NCBI RefSeq assembly: GCF_011762005.1
Contig: NZ_JAASQU010000002.1
Coordinates: 372,001 to 436,000, forward strand
DNA from: Qipengyuania flava
GTDB lineage: Bacteria > Pseudomonadota > Alphaproteobacteria > Sphingomonadales > Sphingomonadaceae
DNA: 64,000 nt
Direction: 5' to 3'
The notes beneath the pieces are model-generated. The model searched no databases, had not been told where the DNA came from, and was given only the letters and a program-made list of their open reading frames with translations. The position numbers and the translations under genes were made by a program. Shown piece after piece: positions 40,550 to 48,805 of the stretch (within the stretch, counting starts at the first letter, position 1; each line of letters opens with the position of its first letter).

Positions 40550-42120
40550 CGCATCAATCCGCCGACGAGGTTGCGGACGAACCGGCCGGCGATGCTACCG
40601 CCGAATTCGCTGGCGATGGTTCCAGCAGCCGAGGTAGCCGCTGTCCGCACGGGATTGGCTCGGCTCTTTTTTCCCATGACCTTGGCGGCGATGATCGATG
40701 CCGCGCTGCTCGCCGCAGCGCCCGCCGCAGCCTTCCCAGCCCGCTCCCACAGGGACGTGGTCTTGCGGCGGCGCTTGCGCACCTCCTTTTCGCCCTTCTC
40801 CTCGACCTCGGCGGCGGTTTCCGCGGCATCGGCAGCCTTCGCGGCCAGCACCTCTTCGGCGCTCTCGCGATCGACCGCGGTATCATATTTGCCGTCGAGC
40901 TCGCTCACCGAATTGACGATCTTGCGCTCTTTCTCGGTGACCGGGCCAAGCCGCGACCGCGGTGGCTTGATGAGCGTCCGCTGGACCACTGTCGGTGCGC
41001 CGTCTTCGTCCAGCGTCGAAACAAGAGCCTCGCCGACCTTGAGTTCGGTGATCGCCTCGGCGACGTCGAGATCGGGATTGATGCGGAAGGTTTCCGCCGC
41101 GGCCTTGATCGCCCGCTGGTCGCGCGGGGTGAAGGCGCGCAGCGCATGCTGAACGCGATTGCCCAGCTGGCCGGCGATCTTCTCGGGAATGTCGATCGGG
41201 TTCTGCGTGACGAAAAAGACGCCCACCCCCTTTGACCTGATAAGCCTGACGACCTGCTCGACCGTGTCTTCCAGCGCCTCGGGTGCATCGTCGAACAGGA
41301 GGTGTGCCTCGTCGAAGAAGAACACCAGCTTGGGTTTCTCGGGATCGCCCACCTCGGGCAGCGTCTCGAACAGTTCCGCCAGCAGCCACAACAGGAAGGT
41401 GGCGTAGAGCTTGGGCCCACGCATGAGCTTGTCGGCTGCGAGCACATTGATGACCCCGCGGCCCTGATCGTCCACCGCGAGGAAGTCGTCGATCTCCAGT
41501 GCGGGCTCGCCGAAGAACATGTCCGCGCCTTGGCTTTCGAAACTGAGCAGCTGGCGCTGGATCGCACCGACGCTCTGCTTCGAGACATTGCCGTATTTGC
41601 CCGACATGTCCTTGGCGTTTTCATAGGCAAAGGCGAGCATCGACTGCAGGTCGCCCAGGTCCAGCAGCAACAGTCCGTTATCGTCGGCATAGCGGAAGAT
41701 GATGTTGAGCACGCCTTCCTGCGTGTCATTGAGATCGAGCAGGCGGGCGAGCAGCAGCGGGCCCATCTCCGAAATCGTGGTCCGGATCGGGAAGCCCTGC
41801 TCGCCATAGAGATCCCAGAACACAGCGGCGTTATCGGCATAGGCATAATCGTCCATGCCGAGTTGCTTTGCGCGTCCCTCGAGCTTGTCGGCATGTTTGA
41901 ACTGCGGCGAACCGGCCATCGAAATGCCCGCCAGATCCCCCTTCACATCGGCGACGAAGACGGGAACGCCCGCAGCCGAGAAGCTTTCCGCCAGCCCCTG
42001 CAGCGTGACGGTTTTGCCGGTCCCCGTTGCCCCGGCAATCAGGCCGTGCCGATTGGCCTGGCCAAGCCGGAGGTGCTGGTTTTCGCCATTCGCGCCGAGG
42101 CCCAGAAAGATTTCGCCCAT
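40546..42120 (-). CDS. HerA-like ATPase (DUF853/YjgR family)
   Basis: 524 residues. P-loop ATPase with Walker A GATGTGKT near residue 30, Walker [18 protein letters not shown], and [31 protein letters not shown] typical of HerA/FtsK-like motors of the DUF853 family. Residues about 405-500 are basic and Ala-rich, with an acidic coiled stretch, and end in a glycine-rich tail. Unlike archaeal HerA it is not next to a NurA nuclease. Role in bacteria unknown. Possibly DNA processing or transport. Divergent from the pabB-pabC fusion by 113 nt. Confidence 0.88.
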   Translation of the reverse strand: MGEIFLGLGANGENQHLRLGQANRHGLIAGATGTGKTVTLQGLAESFSAAGVPVFVADVKGDLAGISMAGSPQFKHADKLEGRAKQLGMDDYAYADNAAVFWDLYGEQGFPIRTTISEMGPLLLARLLDLNDTQEGVLNIIFRYADDNGLLLLDLGDLQSMLAFAYENAKDMSGKYGNVSKQSVGAIQRQLLSFESQGADMFFGEPALEIDDFLAVDDQGRGVINVLAADKLMRGPKLYATFLLWLLAELFETLPEVGDPEKPKLVFFFDEAHLLFDDAPEALEDTVEQVVRLIRSKGVGVFFVTQNPIDIPEKIAGQLGNRVQHALRAFTPRDQRAIKAAAETFRINPDLDVAEAITELKVGEALVSTLDEDGAPTVVQRTLIKPPRSRLGPVTEKERKIVNSVSELDGKYDTAVDRESAEEVLAAKAADAAETAAEVEEKGEKEVRKRRRKTTSLWERAGKAAAGAAASSAASIIAAKVMGKKSRANPVRTAATSAAGTIASEFGGSIAGRFVRNLVGGLMR

Positions 42121-42233
42121 GTGTCGTGCCCGCTCCCGGTGGATGATAGCTGGCCGGCGGTGTGGCGCAGCCTTGTGGGTGCGGTCAAGCTATCCCTCGA
42201 CAGGCGCGGCGCTTGCGGTAAAGGCTGCGGGCG

Positions 42234-44045
42234 ATGGCGGAACGGCGTCCCTTTGTCCTGCTCGATGATGCCCGCGAAAGCGGCGCGGCCGACGCATTGC
42301 TGTTCGAAAACCCGCAGCGGACATTCGTCGCGTATCGCGCCGACCAAGTGGCCGATGTGCTCGCCGCGGCCGATGCGGCGCGGCGCGAGGGTGGCGAACT
42401 GGCAGGCTATATCGGCTATGAGGCGGGGCTCGCGCTCGAACCCAGGCTGGCGCCGCTTGCCGACCGCCGCGTCGGTGGCCAAGGCCCGCTGGTCTGGCTG
42501 GGGTTGTTCGACCAGCCCCTGCGGATCGCGGCCAGCGCCATGCCCGAATGGCTCGCGGGTCATGCCGAAGGCCGCGCCGGAATTGGCCCGCTCGAACCGC
42601 AGGTTTCGCCCGGTGGCTATGCCCAGGCCTTCGCCAGTCTGCAGCAGGCGATCACCGCGGGCGATATCTACCAGGCCAATCTTACCCTTCCGCTGGCAGG
42701 CAACTTCACGGGCGATCCGCTCGCGCTTTACGGTGCGCTGCGTCCCGCGGCGCAGGCAGGTTATGGCGGGGTGGTGTTCGACGGTTCGCATTGGCTGCTC
42801 AGCCTGAGCCCCGAACTGTTCGTGTCGCTCAAAGGCAATGAAGCCAAGGCCAAGCCGATGAAGGGCACGCGCCCACGGGCGAGCGAGCCCGAGCTCGATC
42901 GTGCGCTGGCCGGGGAGCTTGCCGCATCGGTCAAGGATCGGGCGGAGAACCTCATGATCGTCGACCTCATGCGCAACGATCTGGCGCGCGTCGCGGATGC
43001 CGGCAGCGTGCGCGTGGACGAACCCTTTGCCGTCGAAAGCTATCCAACCGTCCATCAGATGGTCAGCGTGGTGCGCGCTAGGCTGAAGGACGATGCGAAC
43101 GCGCTCGATCTGGTGCGCGCGTTGTTTCCCTGCGGCTCGATCACCGGCGCGCCCAAAATTCGCGCAATGGAACTGATCGACGCTGTCGAGCGCGATCCGC
43201 GTGGCCCCTATTGCGGCGCGATTGGGAGGATCGGCGCCGATGGCAATGCGGCATTCAATGTCGCTATCAGAACGCTGCGCCTGACCGAGATCGAGAACGG
43301 CCGCGGCAAGGCAGTGCTGGGCGTCGGTGGCGCGATCGTCGCCGACAGCGAACCGCGCACCGAATGGCGCGAGGCGCTGCTCAAGGGCGCCTTTGCCCGC
43401 AGCAGTTCGCCCGAGCACGGCGCGGCGCAATTCAATCTGATCGAGACCATGCGCTTCACCCCCGAGACAGGCATCCCTTTTCTCGAAACTCACTTGCTGC
43501 GAATGAAGGCGAGCGCCGCAGAACTCGGCTTTTCCTTCGATCGTCATGAGGCGCGCAACCAGTTGCACGCGCTGTGCTTCGTGCTCGAGAAGCCGAGCCG
43601 GGTCCGGTTGTTGGCCGCGCGTTCGGGCGCGATCGCCTTGGAAGCGCATGACCTGCCCGGTCCGTGGGACGAACCGGCGCGCTGCATCGTCATGCCGCTG
43701 CCAGTCGATCCCGGCGACTGGCGTTTACGACACAAGACCAGCGATCGCGGCTTCTACGAGGATGCGCAGCGCATCGCGCGCGCGCATGGCGCGCAGGAAG
43801 CCCTGTTCGTGCGCGAAGACGGCTTGCTGACCGAGGGATGCGTCACCAATATCTTCGTACGCGGCAGCGATGGCGTGCTGCTCACACCTCCCGCTACGCT
43901 TGGCCTGTTGCCCGGCGTTTATCGCCAGACGCTGCTCGACGAGGGCCGCGCGCGCGAAGCCGAACTGCGGATCGAAGATCTGGAGGGCGGCTTCCTGCTC
44001 GGCAATTCCCTCCGCCTCATGATGGAAGCGAAACTGACCGCATGA
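42234..44045 (+). CDS. pabB: Fused aminodeoxychorismate synthase (PabB) and aminodeoxychorismate lyase (PabC)
   Basis: 603 residues carrying two steps of 4-aminobenzoate (folate) synthesis. Residues 1-390: chorismate-binding PabB domain with IYQANLT, KPMKGTRPR, DLMRNDL and GSITGAPKIRAME. Residues ~400-603: PLP fold IV lyase domain with the PLP lysine in LRHKTSDRGFYE, EALFVREDGLLTEG and TNIFVR. Together they convert chorismate plus ammonia to 4-aminobenzoate and pyruvate; a glutamine amidotransferase (PabA) must come from elsewhere, since none is in the window. The fusion is known in bacteria. Its stop overlaps the next start (ATGA). Confidence 0.92.
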   Translation: MAERRPFVLLDDARESGAADALLFENPQRTFVAYRADQVADVLAAADAARREGGELAGYIGYEAGLALEPRLAPLADRRVGGQGPLVWLGLFDQPLRIAASAMPEWLAGHAEGRAGIGPLEPQVSPGGYAQAFASLQQAITAGDIYQANLTLPLAGNFTGDPLALYGALRPAAQAGYGGVVFDGSHWLLSLSPELFVSLKGNEAKAKPMKGTRPRASEPELDRALAGELAASVKDRAENLMIVDLMRNDLARVADAGSVRVDEPFAVESYPTVHQMVSVVRARLKDDANALDLVRALFPCGSITGAPKIRAMELIDAVERDPRGPYCGAIGRIGADGNAAFNVAIRTLRLTEIENGRGKAVLGVGGAIVADSEPRTEWREALLKGAFARSSSPEHGAAQFNLIETMRFTPETGIPFLETHLLRMKASAAELGFSFDRHEARNQLHALCFVLEKPSRVRLLAARSGAIALEAHDLPGPWDEPARCIVMPLPVDPGDWRLRHKTSDRGFYEDAQRIARAHGAQEALFVREDGLLTEGCVTNIFVRGSDGVLLTPPATLGLLPGVYRQTLLDEGRAREAELRIEDLEGGFLLGNSLRLMMEAKLTA

Positions 44046-44704
44046 CCGATATCCCGATCCTGTTCGAAGACGGCGAGGCGCTGGTGATCGACAAACCCGC
44101 CGGTCTGCCGATCGAACGCCCGCGCCGCGGCGGCGGCAGCCTCGAAGACCATTTCGAAGCGCTCAAGCTCGGCTTCCAGCGCGCGCCCGTCCCGGTACAC
44201 CGGATCGACACCGACACCAGCGGCTGCCTGCTGCTTGCGCGCAACCCCAAGGCGCTCAAGCGGTTTGCGAAATGCTTCGAGGATCGCGTGGTCGAGAAAC
44301 GCTATCTCGGCGTGCTGTCCGGGGTACCGGCAGACAGCGAAGGGACGATCGCACTGTCGTTGTCCAAGATCAGCAGTGCGGAAAAGGGCTGGCGGATGAT
44401 CGCGGCAAGGAAGGGCAAGCCCTCGATTACGCATTGGCGCGTCTTGCACGAGATCGATGGCCGTGCATTGCTCGAATTCCGCCCCGAGACGGGGCGGACG
44501 CACCAGATCCGCGTTCATTGCCAAGCCGGGCTGGGCATGCCGCTGCTGGGCGACCCGGTCTATGGCAACGGGAAAGGCGCGCCGCGCACCATGCTCCATG
44601 CCGCTGCTCTCAGTGTCCCGCGCGACGGCAAGCCGCCGGTCTCTGCCACTGCGCCGCTGCCACGCGATTTCACCGCGCTGGGGTTTGCGGATGATCACGG
44701 CTGA
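44042..44704 (+). CDS. RluA-family RNA pseudouridine synthase
   Basis: 220 residues from ATG 44042. Isomerises uridine to pseudouridine in rRNA or tRNA. Catalytic-loop motif HRIDTDTSGCLLLAR contains the conserved Asp; KRYLGVLSG and ETGRTHQIRVHC follow as in RluA/TruC-type enzymes. No S4 domain, so closest in architecture to RluA or TruC; target base not predictable. The ATG overlaps the pabB stop; the stop is adjacent to the arfB start. A longer frame upstream is out of register with homology. Confidence 0.92.
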   Translation: MTDIPILFEDGEALVIDKPAGLPIERPRRGGGSLEDHFEALKLGFQRAPVPVHRIDTDTSGCLLLARNPKALKRFAKCFEDRVVEKRYLGVLSGVPADSEGTIALSLSKISSAEKGWRMIAARKGKPSITHWRVLHEIDGRALLEFRPETGRTHQIRVHCQAGLGMPLLGDPVYGNGKGAPRTMLHAAALSVPRDGKPPVSATAPLPRDFTALGFADDHG

Positions 44705-45109
44705 ATGGGACACATCGCCGACACTGCGCTCGACATCGCCGAAGAGAAGTTCCTCGCCTCTTCGGGCCCCGGCGGGCAGAACGTCAACAAGGTGGCCACC
44801 GCCGTCCAGCTGCGCGTGAACGTCTTTCGCCTGGGGATGCCGCCCGAAGCGTTCGAGCGATTGAAGGAGCTCGCGGGCAGCAAGCTGACCAAGGGCGGCG
44901 AGATCGTGCTGACCGCGAACGAATACCGCACGCAGGACCAGAACCGCGAAGCGGCGCGCGAACGGCTGGTGGCGCTGCTAACCGATGCGCTGACGCCTCC
45001 GCGCAAACGCAAGAAAAGCCGGGTCAACCGGGTGGGCAAGGTCAAGCGGCTGAAGGCCAAGAAAGCACGCGGCGACGTGAAGGCCAAACGCGGCAAAGTC
45101 GACTGGTAG
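44705..45109 (+). CDS. arfB: Alternative ribosome-rescue factor / peptidyl-tRNA hydrolase ArfB
   Basis: 134 residues. Rescues ribosomes stalled on nonstop mRNA by hydrolysing peptidyl-tRNA. GGQ motif at 23-25 inside SSGPGGQNVNKVATAVQLR as in class I release factors, and no codon-recognition domain. The basic C-terminal tail (from about 99, RKRKKSRVNRVGKVKRLK) inserts into the empty mRNA channel. Length typical of YaeJ/ArfB. ATG directly follows the previous stop. An intrinsic terminator begins 46 nt after its stop. Confidence 0.95.
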   Translation: MGHIADTALDIAEEKFLASSGPGGQNVNKVATAVQLRVNVFRLGMPPEAFERLKELAGSKLTKGGEIVLTANEYRTQDQNREAARERLVALLTDALTPPRKRKKSRVNRVGKVKRLKAKKARGDVKAKRGKVDW

Positions 45110-45155
45110 GACGCTTGACTTTCCCGTGTGAATCGCCCAATGGGCGCGCCGGAAC

Positions 45156-45186
45156 GGCGGTGCTGTACGCGCCGCCCTTGTTTTTT
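45156..45186 (+). terminator. Intrinsic terminator between arfB and rpmG
   Basis: 8-bp GC-rich stem (45156-45163 with 45169-45176; one wobble), 5-nt loop, then a T-rich run with six consecutive T at 45181-45186. A second small hairpin GGGCC/GGCCC (45188-45202) follows. See the rpmG finding for why it may act in the rpmG leader. Confidence 0.7.
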
Positions 45187-45226
45187 CGGGCCCCGTCGGC
45201 CCCTTTCAGATCTTTAGGAACACGCC

Positions 45227-45394
45227 ATGGCGAAGCCCGCAACCGTCAAGATCAAGCTCGTCTCGACCGCCGATACGGGCTTCTATTACGTGACCAAGAA
45301 GAACCCGCGCAACCACACGGAAAAGTTCACCTTCCGCAAGTACGATCCGGTTGCTCGCAAGCACGTCGAATTCAAGGAAGCGAAGATCAAGTAA
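45227..45394 (+). CDS. rpmG: 50S ribosomal protein L33
   Basis: 55 residues, too short for most length cut-offs. Sequence opens [19 protein letters not shown] and contains [19 protein letters not shown], a textbook alphaproteobacterial L33 without the zinc-binding cysteine pairs (the C-minus form). Large-subunit component near the E site. The Shine-Dalgarno AGGA (45216-45219) is 7 nt upstream. No promoter fits between the terminator hairpins and the start; a TTGACT (45115-45120) lies just upstream of the first hairpin. Confidence 0.97.
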   Translation: MAKPATVKIKLVSTADTGFYYVTKKNPRNHTEKFTFRKYDPVARKHVEFKEAKIK

Positions 45395-45414
45395 GCCCGC
45401 TCCGGCTGGTTTGG

Positions 45415-45442
45415 CTGAACCGCGGGAACGCAGCAGGTTCAG
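45415..45442. promoter_or_regulatory. Inverted repeat upstream of lolA
   Basis: CTGAACC (45415-45421) and GGTTCAG (45436-45442), 7 bp perfect, 14-nt gap. Located 20 nt after the rpmG stop and 36 nt before lolA. No T-run, so an operator is as likely as a hairpin. A GGAAC-N17-GGTT sequence (45425-45450) overlaps it and weakly resembles an EcfG promoter. Confidence 0.3.
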
Positions 45443-45477
45443 TGATGGTTCAATGCTCCGACCCTAAACGCAGGAGC

Positions 45478-46140
45478 ATGAGCATCTTGTCTTCGAAATC
45501 GAAAACCTCGATCCGCGCCGCGCTGGCTCTTACGCTGGCCGCGGCGCTTCCCGCATCCGCCATCCTCGCCCCCGCCCCCGCAGTGGCGGCGCAGGGCGAT
45601 CTCGATCGTGCGGTGGCCGCATTGCGTGGCATTTCCACGATGAAGGCCGACTTCGTCCAGACCGACCGCAGCGGCCAGAGCGTGCGCGGCGTGATGACGC
45701 TCAAGCGTCCGGGCAAGATCCGCTTCGAATACGAAAAGGGCGTGCCCATGCTCATCGTGTCGAACGGCAAGTCGATGTACATGGTCGATTACGAGGTCAG
45801 CCAGGTCCAGCGTTGGCCGATCAGCAATTCGCCCCTCGGCGCGCTGCTCGATCCCAGCCGCGACGTGAAACGTTACGGCAAGCTGGTCCCTACCGGCCAC
45901 CCCGATGTCGTCAGCGTCGAAGTGCGCGACACCAAACGCCCCGAATTCGGCGTGATCACGTTGATCTTCGCGCGCGACGCCTCGGCCCCCGGCGGGTTGC
46001 GGCTGACGCATTGGGTCGCGCTCGATTCGCAGAATCACCGCACCACGGTAAGGCTCGCCAACCAGCGCTACGGGGTGGCCGTGGCCGACAGCGCATTCAC
46101 CTTCCGCGATCCGCGCCGATCGTCCCGTCGCCCGGGTTGA
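45478..46140 (+). CDS. lolA: Outer-membrane lipoprotein carrier protein LolA
   Basis: 220 residues. Periplasmic chaperone that carries lipoproteins from LolCDE to the outer membrane. Signal peptide to about residue 37 (ALPASAILAPAPAVA). Mature part has the LolA pattern: STMKADFVQTDRSGQSVRGVM, RPGKIRFEYEKG, and the C-terminal TLIFARDA segment. Start uncertain: ATG 45478 has the Shine-Dalgarno CAGGAG only 1 nt away, so the TTG at 45487 (10 nt spacing) may be used instead; an ATG at 45445 is also in frame. Preceded by a perfect CTGAACC/GGTTCAG inverted repeat. Confidence 0.9.
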   Translation: MSILSSKSKTSIRAALALTLAAALPASAILAPAPAVAAQGDLDRAVAALRGISTMKADFVQTDRSGQSVRGVMTLKRPGKIRFEYEKGVPMLIVSNGKSMYMVDYEVSQVQRWPISNSPLGALLDPSRDVKRYGKLVPTGHPDVVSVEVRDTKRPEFGVITLIFARDASAPGGLRLTHWVALDSQNHRTTVRLANQRYGVAVADSAFTFRDPRRSSRRPG

Positions 46141-46434
46141 ACGGCTCCGCGACGAGCGGTGGGCTGTGTGCGACGCCCCGCTTCCCGACGTTCATAGACG
46201 AGCAATCGAAACGGGCGTAATTTTCAATCTACGAGACGACACGAGGCGGGTTTCCCCCCTGTTGACCCCCTCGACCTGGTTCATCTCGTTCTAGGCGTGA
46301 CGAACGCTCACAGGAAACCCCCGTGCCAATGCCCCCGGCACGGGGGTTTTTTGTATCCGATGCGCAGGCAAAGCCGCCTCGCGCCGCGCGGGTGCATGCT
46401 TGCTGCGACGCGGCAAGCGACCTAAAGCCCCCGC
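46141..46434 (+). other. 294-bp region between lolA and xth ending in a strong terminator
   Basis: No protein gene. The terminator at 46318-46352 lies 178 nt after lolA and 82 nt before xth. The stretch in between has a small CGTTC/GAACG stem (46287-46291/46302-46306) and TTGACC at 46262. It is either a long lolA 3' region or a separate small RNA. Confidence 0.4.
46318..46352 (+). terminator. Strong bidirectional intrinsic terminator
   Basis: 10-bp perfect stem CCCCCGTGCC (46318-46327)/GGCACGGGGG (46337-46346), 9-nt loop, then TTTTTT (46347-46352). Three A precede it, so it could also work leftward. Confidence 0.9.
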
Positions 46435-47226
46435 ATGGTTTCTATCGCTACCTGGAACATCAATTCCGTCCGCCTGCGCATGCCCATTGTCGAGCGCTTC
46501 ATCGAGGAGCAGGCGCCCGACGTGCTGTGCCTGCAGGAGATCAAGTGCCAGGAGCACCAGTTCCCCTACGAGGCGTTTCGCGCGCTCGGATACGAGCATT
46601 TCGCGGTCCATGGGCAGAAGGGCTATCACGGCGTAGCGACCGTCGCGAAGACCCCGCTCAGGGAGTTCAGCCGTCACGATTGGCAGGACAATGGCGAGGC
46701 GCGCCATGTCGGTGTCGAATTGACCGATCATCAGGGCATGATCGTCGAGAACGTCTATGTTCCCGCAGGGGGCGACGAACCGAATCGTGAGATCAACGCC
46801 AAGTTCGGCCAGAAGCTCGACTTCCTCGAACGCATGACCCGCTGGGCCGATGCGATCGACCGGCCGACGCTGATCGTCGGCGACTTCAACATCGCCCCGC
46901 TCGAAAGCGACGTTTGGAACCATAAGCAATTGCTCAAGGTGGTCAGCCACACGCCGATCGAGGTCGAGAGCCTGCAGCGCTTCATGGACGCGCATGGCTG
47001 GAGTGACATCGGACGCGAGCACATCAAGGCGCCCGAGCGCTATTACAGCTGGTGGAGCTATCGCTCGAAGGACTGGAAAGTGAACGATCGCGGACGCCGG
47101 CTCGATCATATGTGGGCCAGCCCCGAACTGGCCCGCGAGGCGCAGGCGCATTCGGTGCACGAATATGCGCGCGACTGGGAGAAACCGTCCGACCATGTGC
47201 CCCTGGTGACGGAGTTCGCGCTCTGA
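46435..47226 (+). CDS. xth: Exodeoxyribonuclease III
   Basis: 263 residues. AP endonuclease/3'-exonuclease of base-excision repair. EEP fold motifs: ATWNINSVRLR at the N-terminus, LCLQEIKCQ with the metal-binding Glu, GDFNIAPLESDVWN, RLDHMWAS, and the closing SDHVPL with the catalytic Asp-His. Length is typical. Followed by ribA, with which it overlaps or nearly overlaps. Confidence 0.96.
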   Translation: MVSIATWNINSVRLRMPIVERFIEEQAPDVLCLQEIKCQEHQFPYEAFRALGYEHFAVHGQKGYHGVATVAKTPLREFSRHDWQDNGEARHVGVELTDHQGMIVENVYVPAGGDEPNREINAKFGQKLDFLERMTRWADAIDRPTLIVGDFNIAPLESDVWNHKQLLKVVSHTPIEVESLQRFMDAHGWSDIGREHIKAPERYYSWWSYRSKDWKVNDRGRRLDHMWASPELAREAQAHSVHEYARDWEKPSDHVPLVTEFAL

Positions 47227-47273
47227 GGGAGCCCGCGCCTGTTGCCAGCCCCGCGCGGCGCGCCGCGCAGGCA

Positions 47274-48293
47274 GTGGACGCTCTGCGCCACGGCTGGCCG
47301 CTGGCGATCGACGGCGCGCCATTGCTGCAACCGGTCGAAACCGCATTCGGCGAGCTCGCTGCCGAGAGCATGCTGCTGTCCGCGACGCGTGCTGCGACGC
47401 TCAAGCTTGCAAACCAGATCGAGGCCGCGGTCCCGCGCCATCCGGTGCTGATGCGCGGCGCCGACGCGTTCGATCTGCCCGCCGCGCTGGCGGTGGCCGA
47501 TCCGGCGCTCGACATAGCCAACCCGCTCAAGGGTCCGTTCAAGGCGCTGTCCCTGGGGTGGGAGACACAGGCCCGTGCCGCGCTCGAACTGGCGCGCATC
47601 GCGGGGATCCTGCCCGCCTTCATGGTCGCGCCAGAAGGTGCGGGTGAACCCGTCGCGTTGAACGCGCGCGATGTCGATTCGTTCACCGATGCAGCGCATC
47701 TGCAGATCGCCTCGCGGGCGAAACTGCCGGTCGTGGCTTCGCAGGATGCGCGCATCGTCGCTTTCCGCAGCCCCAACGACACGCGCGAACACGTCGCGCT
47801 GATCATCGGCGAACAGAGGGCCGAACAGACGCCGCTTGTCCGGCTGCATTCCGAATGTCTCACCGGAGACGTGCTCGGCAGCCTCAAATGCGATTGCGGC
47901 CCGCAACTCGACGCGGCGCTGCATGCCATGGCCGACGAGGCCGCCAAAGGCGGGTGGGGCGTGCTGCTCTACATGCGCCAGGAAGGCCGCGGTATCGGCA
48001 TTATCAACAAGCTGCGGGCCTATCGCTTGCAGGACCAGGGCTTCGACACGGTCGATGCCAACACCCGTCTGGGGCTGCCCGACGAGGCGCGTGATTTCCC
48101 CACTGCGGCGCGGATGCTCGAATTGCTCAAGATCGAGAAGATCCGGCTGATGACCAACAATCCCGCCAAGGTCGAAGCGCTGGCAGCGCAGGGGGTTGCC
48201 GTGACCGAGCGCGTAGCGCACGCGCTGCCCGACAATCCGCACAATGCGCATTACCTCGCGACCAAGCGCGATCGGTCGGGCCATCTCCTGTGA
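47274..48293 (+). CDS. ribA: GTP cyclohydrolase II with N-terminal extension
   Basis: At least 339 residues. First step of riboflavin synthesis (GTP to 2,5-diamino-6-ribosylamino-pyrimidinone 5'-phosphate). The C-terminal half has the zinc ligands in HSECLTGDVLGSLKCDCG, then MRQEGRGIGIINK and TNNPAKVEAL. The first ~150 residues are the long alphaproteobacterial extension, not an active RibB. The start is unclear: GTG 47274 is the first conventional codon, but family-like sequence (ARRAAQAVDALRHGWP) begins upstream of it. A CTG at 47223, which overlaps the xth stop (CTGA) and has GGAG 8 nt upstream, would include it. Confidence 0.9.
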   Translation: MDALRHGWPLAIDGAPLLQPVETAFGELAAESMLLSATRAATLKLANQIEAAVPRHPVLMRGADAFDLPAALAVADPALDIANPLKGPFKALSLGWETQARAALELARIAGILPAFMVAPEGAGEPVALNARDVDSFTDAAHLQIASRAKLPVVASQDARIVAFRSPNDTREHVALIIGEQRAEQTPLVRLHSECLTGDVLGSLKCDCGPQLDAALHAMADEAAKGGWGVLLYMRQEGRGIGIINKLRAYRLQDQGFDTVDANTRLGLPDEARDFPTAARMLELLKIEKIRLMTNNPAKVEALAAQGVAVTERVAHALPDNPHNAHYLATKRDRSGHLL

Positions 48294-48805
48294 GCGCAAT
48301 CGCGATCCGTCCCGAAAGCCCGGATGATGCGGCTGCGATCCATGCCGTGATCGAGACCGCGTTCCTGGGCATGCCCTTTGCGGATGGCGACGAACAGCAT
48401 CTCCCAGCCCGCTTGCGCGAGGATGGCGACCTTGCCTTGTCATTGGTGGCGGAGGATGCCGAACGGATCGTAGGCCATATCGCCTTTTCTCCCGTCACGA
48501 TCGCCGGAGGTGCCACCGGCTGGTACGGCCTCGCCCCGCTCAGCGTGCTTCCCGAGCTGCATGGACAGGGCATCGGTTCGGCGCTTGCGAAGCGGGGCAT
48601 TGCCGATATGCAGGCGCGCGGCGCACACGGGCTCGTGGTGCTGGGGGACCCGGCCTATTACTCGCGGTTCGGCTTCGAGAACGATCCGGCGTTGCGTTAC
48701 TCCGGCGCACCGGCGGACTATTTCCAGTGCCTGTCGTTCGAGGGGTCAACGCCAGCAGGCGAAGTCGCCTTCGCGCCCGCGTTCAGCGGCTCTCGAACGG
48801 ACTGA
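48290..48805 (+). CDS. GNAT-family N-acetyltransferase
   Basis: 171 residues. GCN5-type fold with the acetyl-CoA loop in LSVLPELHGQGIGSALAKRG (Q/RxxGxG/A) and the YYSRFGFE block near residue 123, both characteristic of the YhbS-like subgroup. Substrate unknown. GTG start (48290) overlaps the ribA stop (GTGA). Its 3' end overlaps the convergent beta-helix gene by 23 bp. Confidence 0.85.
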   Translation: MSAIAIRPESPDDAAAIHAVIETAFLGMPFADGDEQHLPARLREDGDLALSLVAEDAERIVGHIAFSPVTIAGGATGWYGLAPLSVLPELHGQGIGSALAKRGIADMQARGAHGLVVLGDPAYYSRFGFENDPALRYSGAPADYFQCLSFEGSTPAGEVAFAPAFSGSRTD

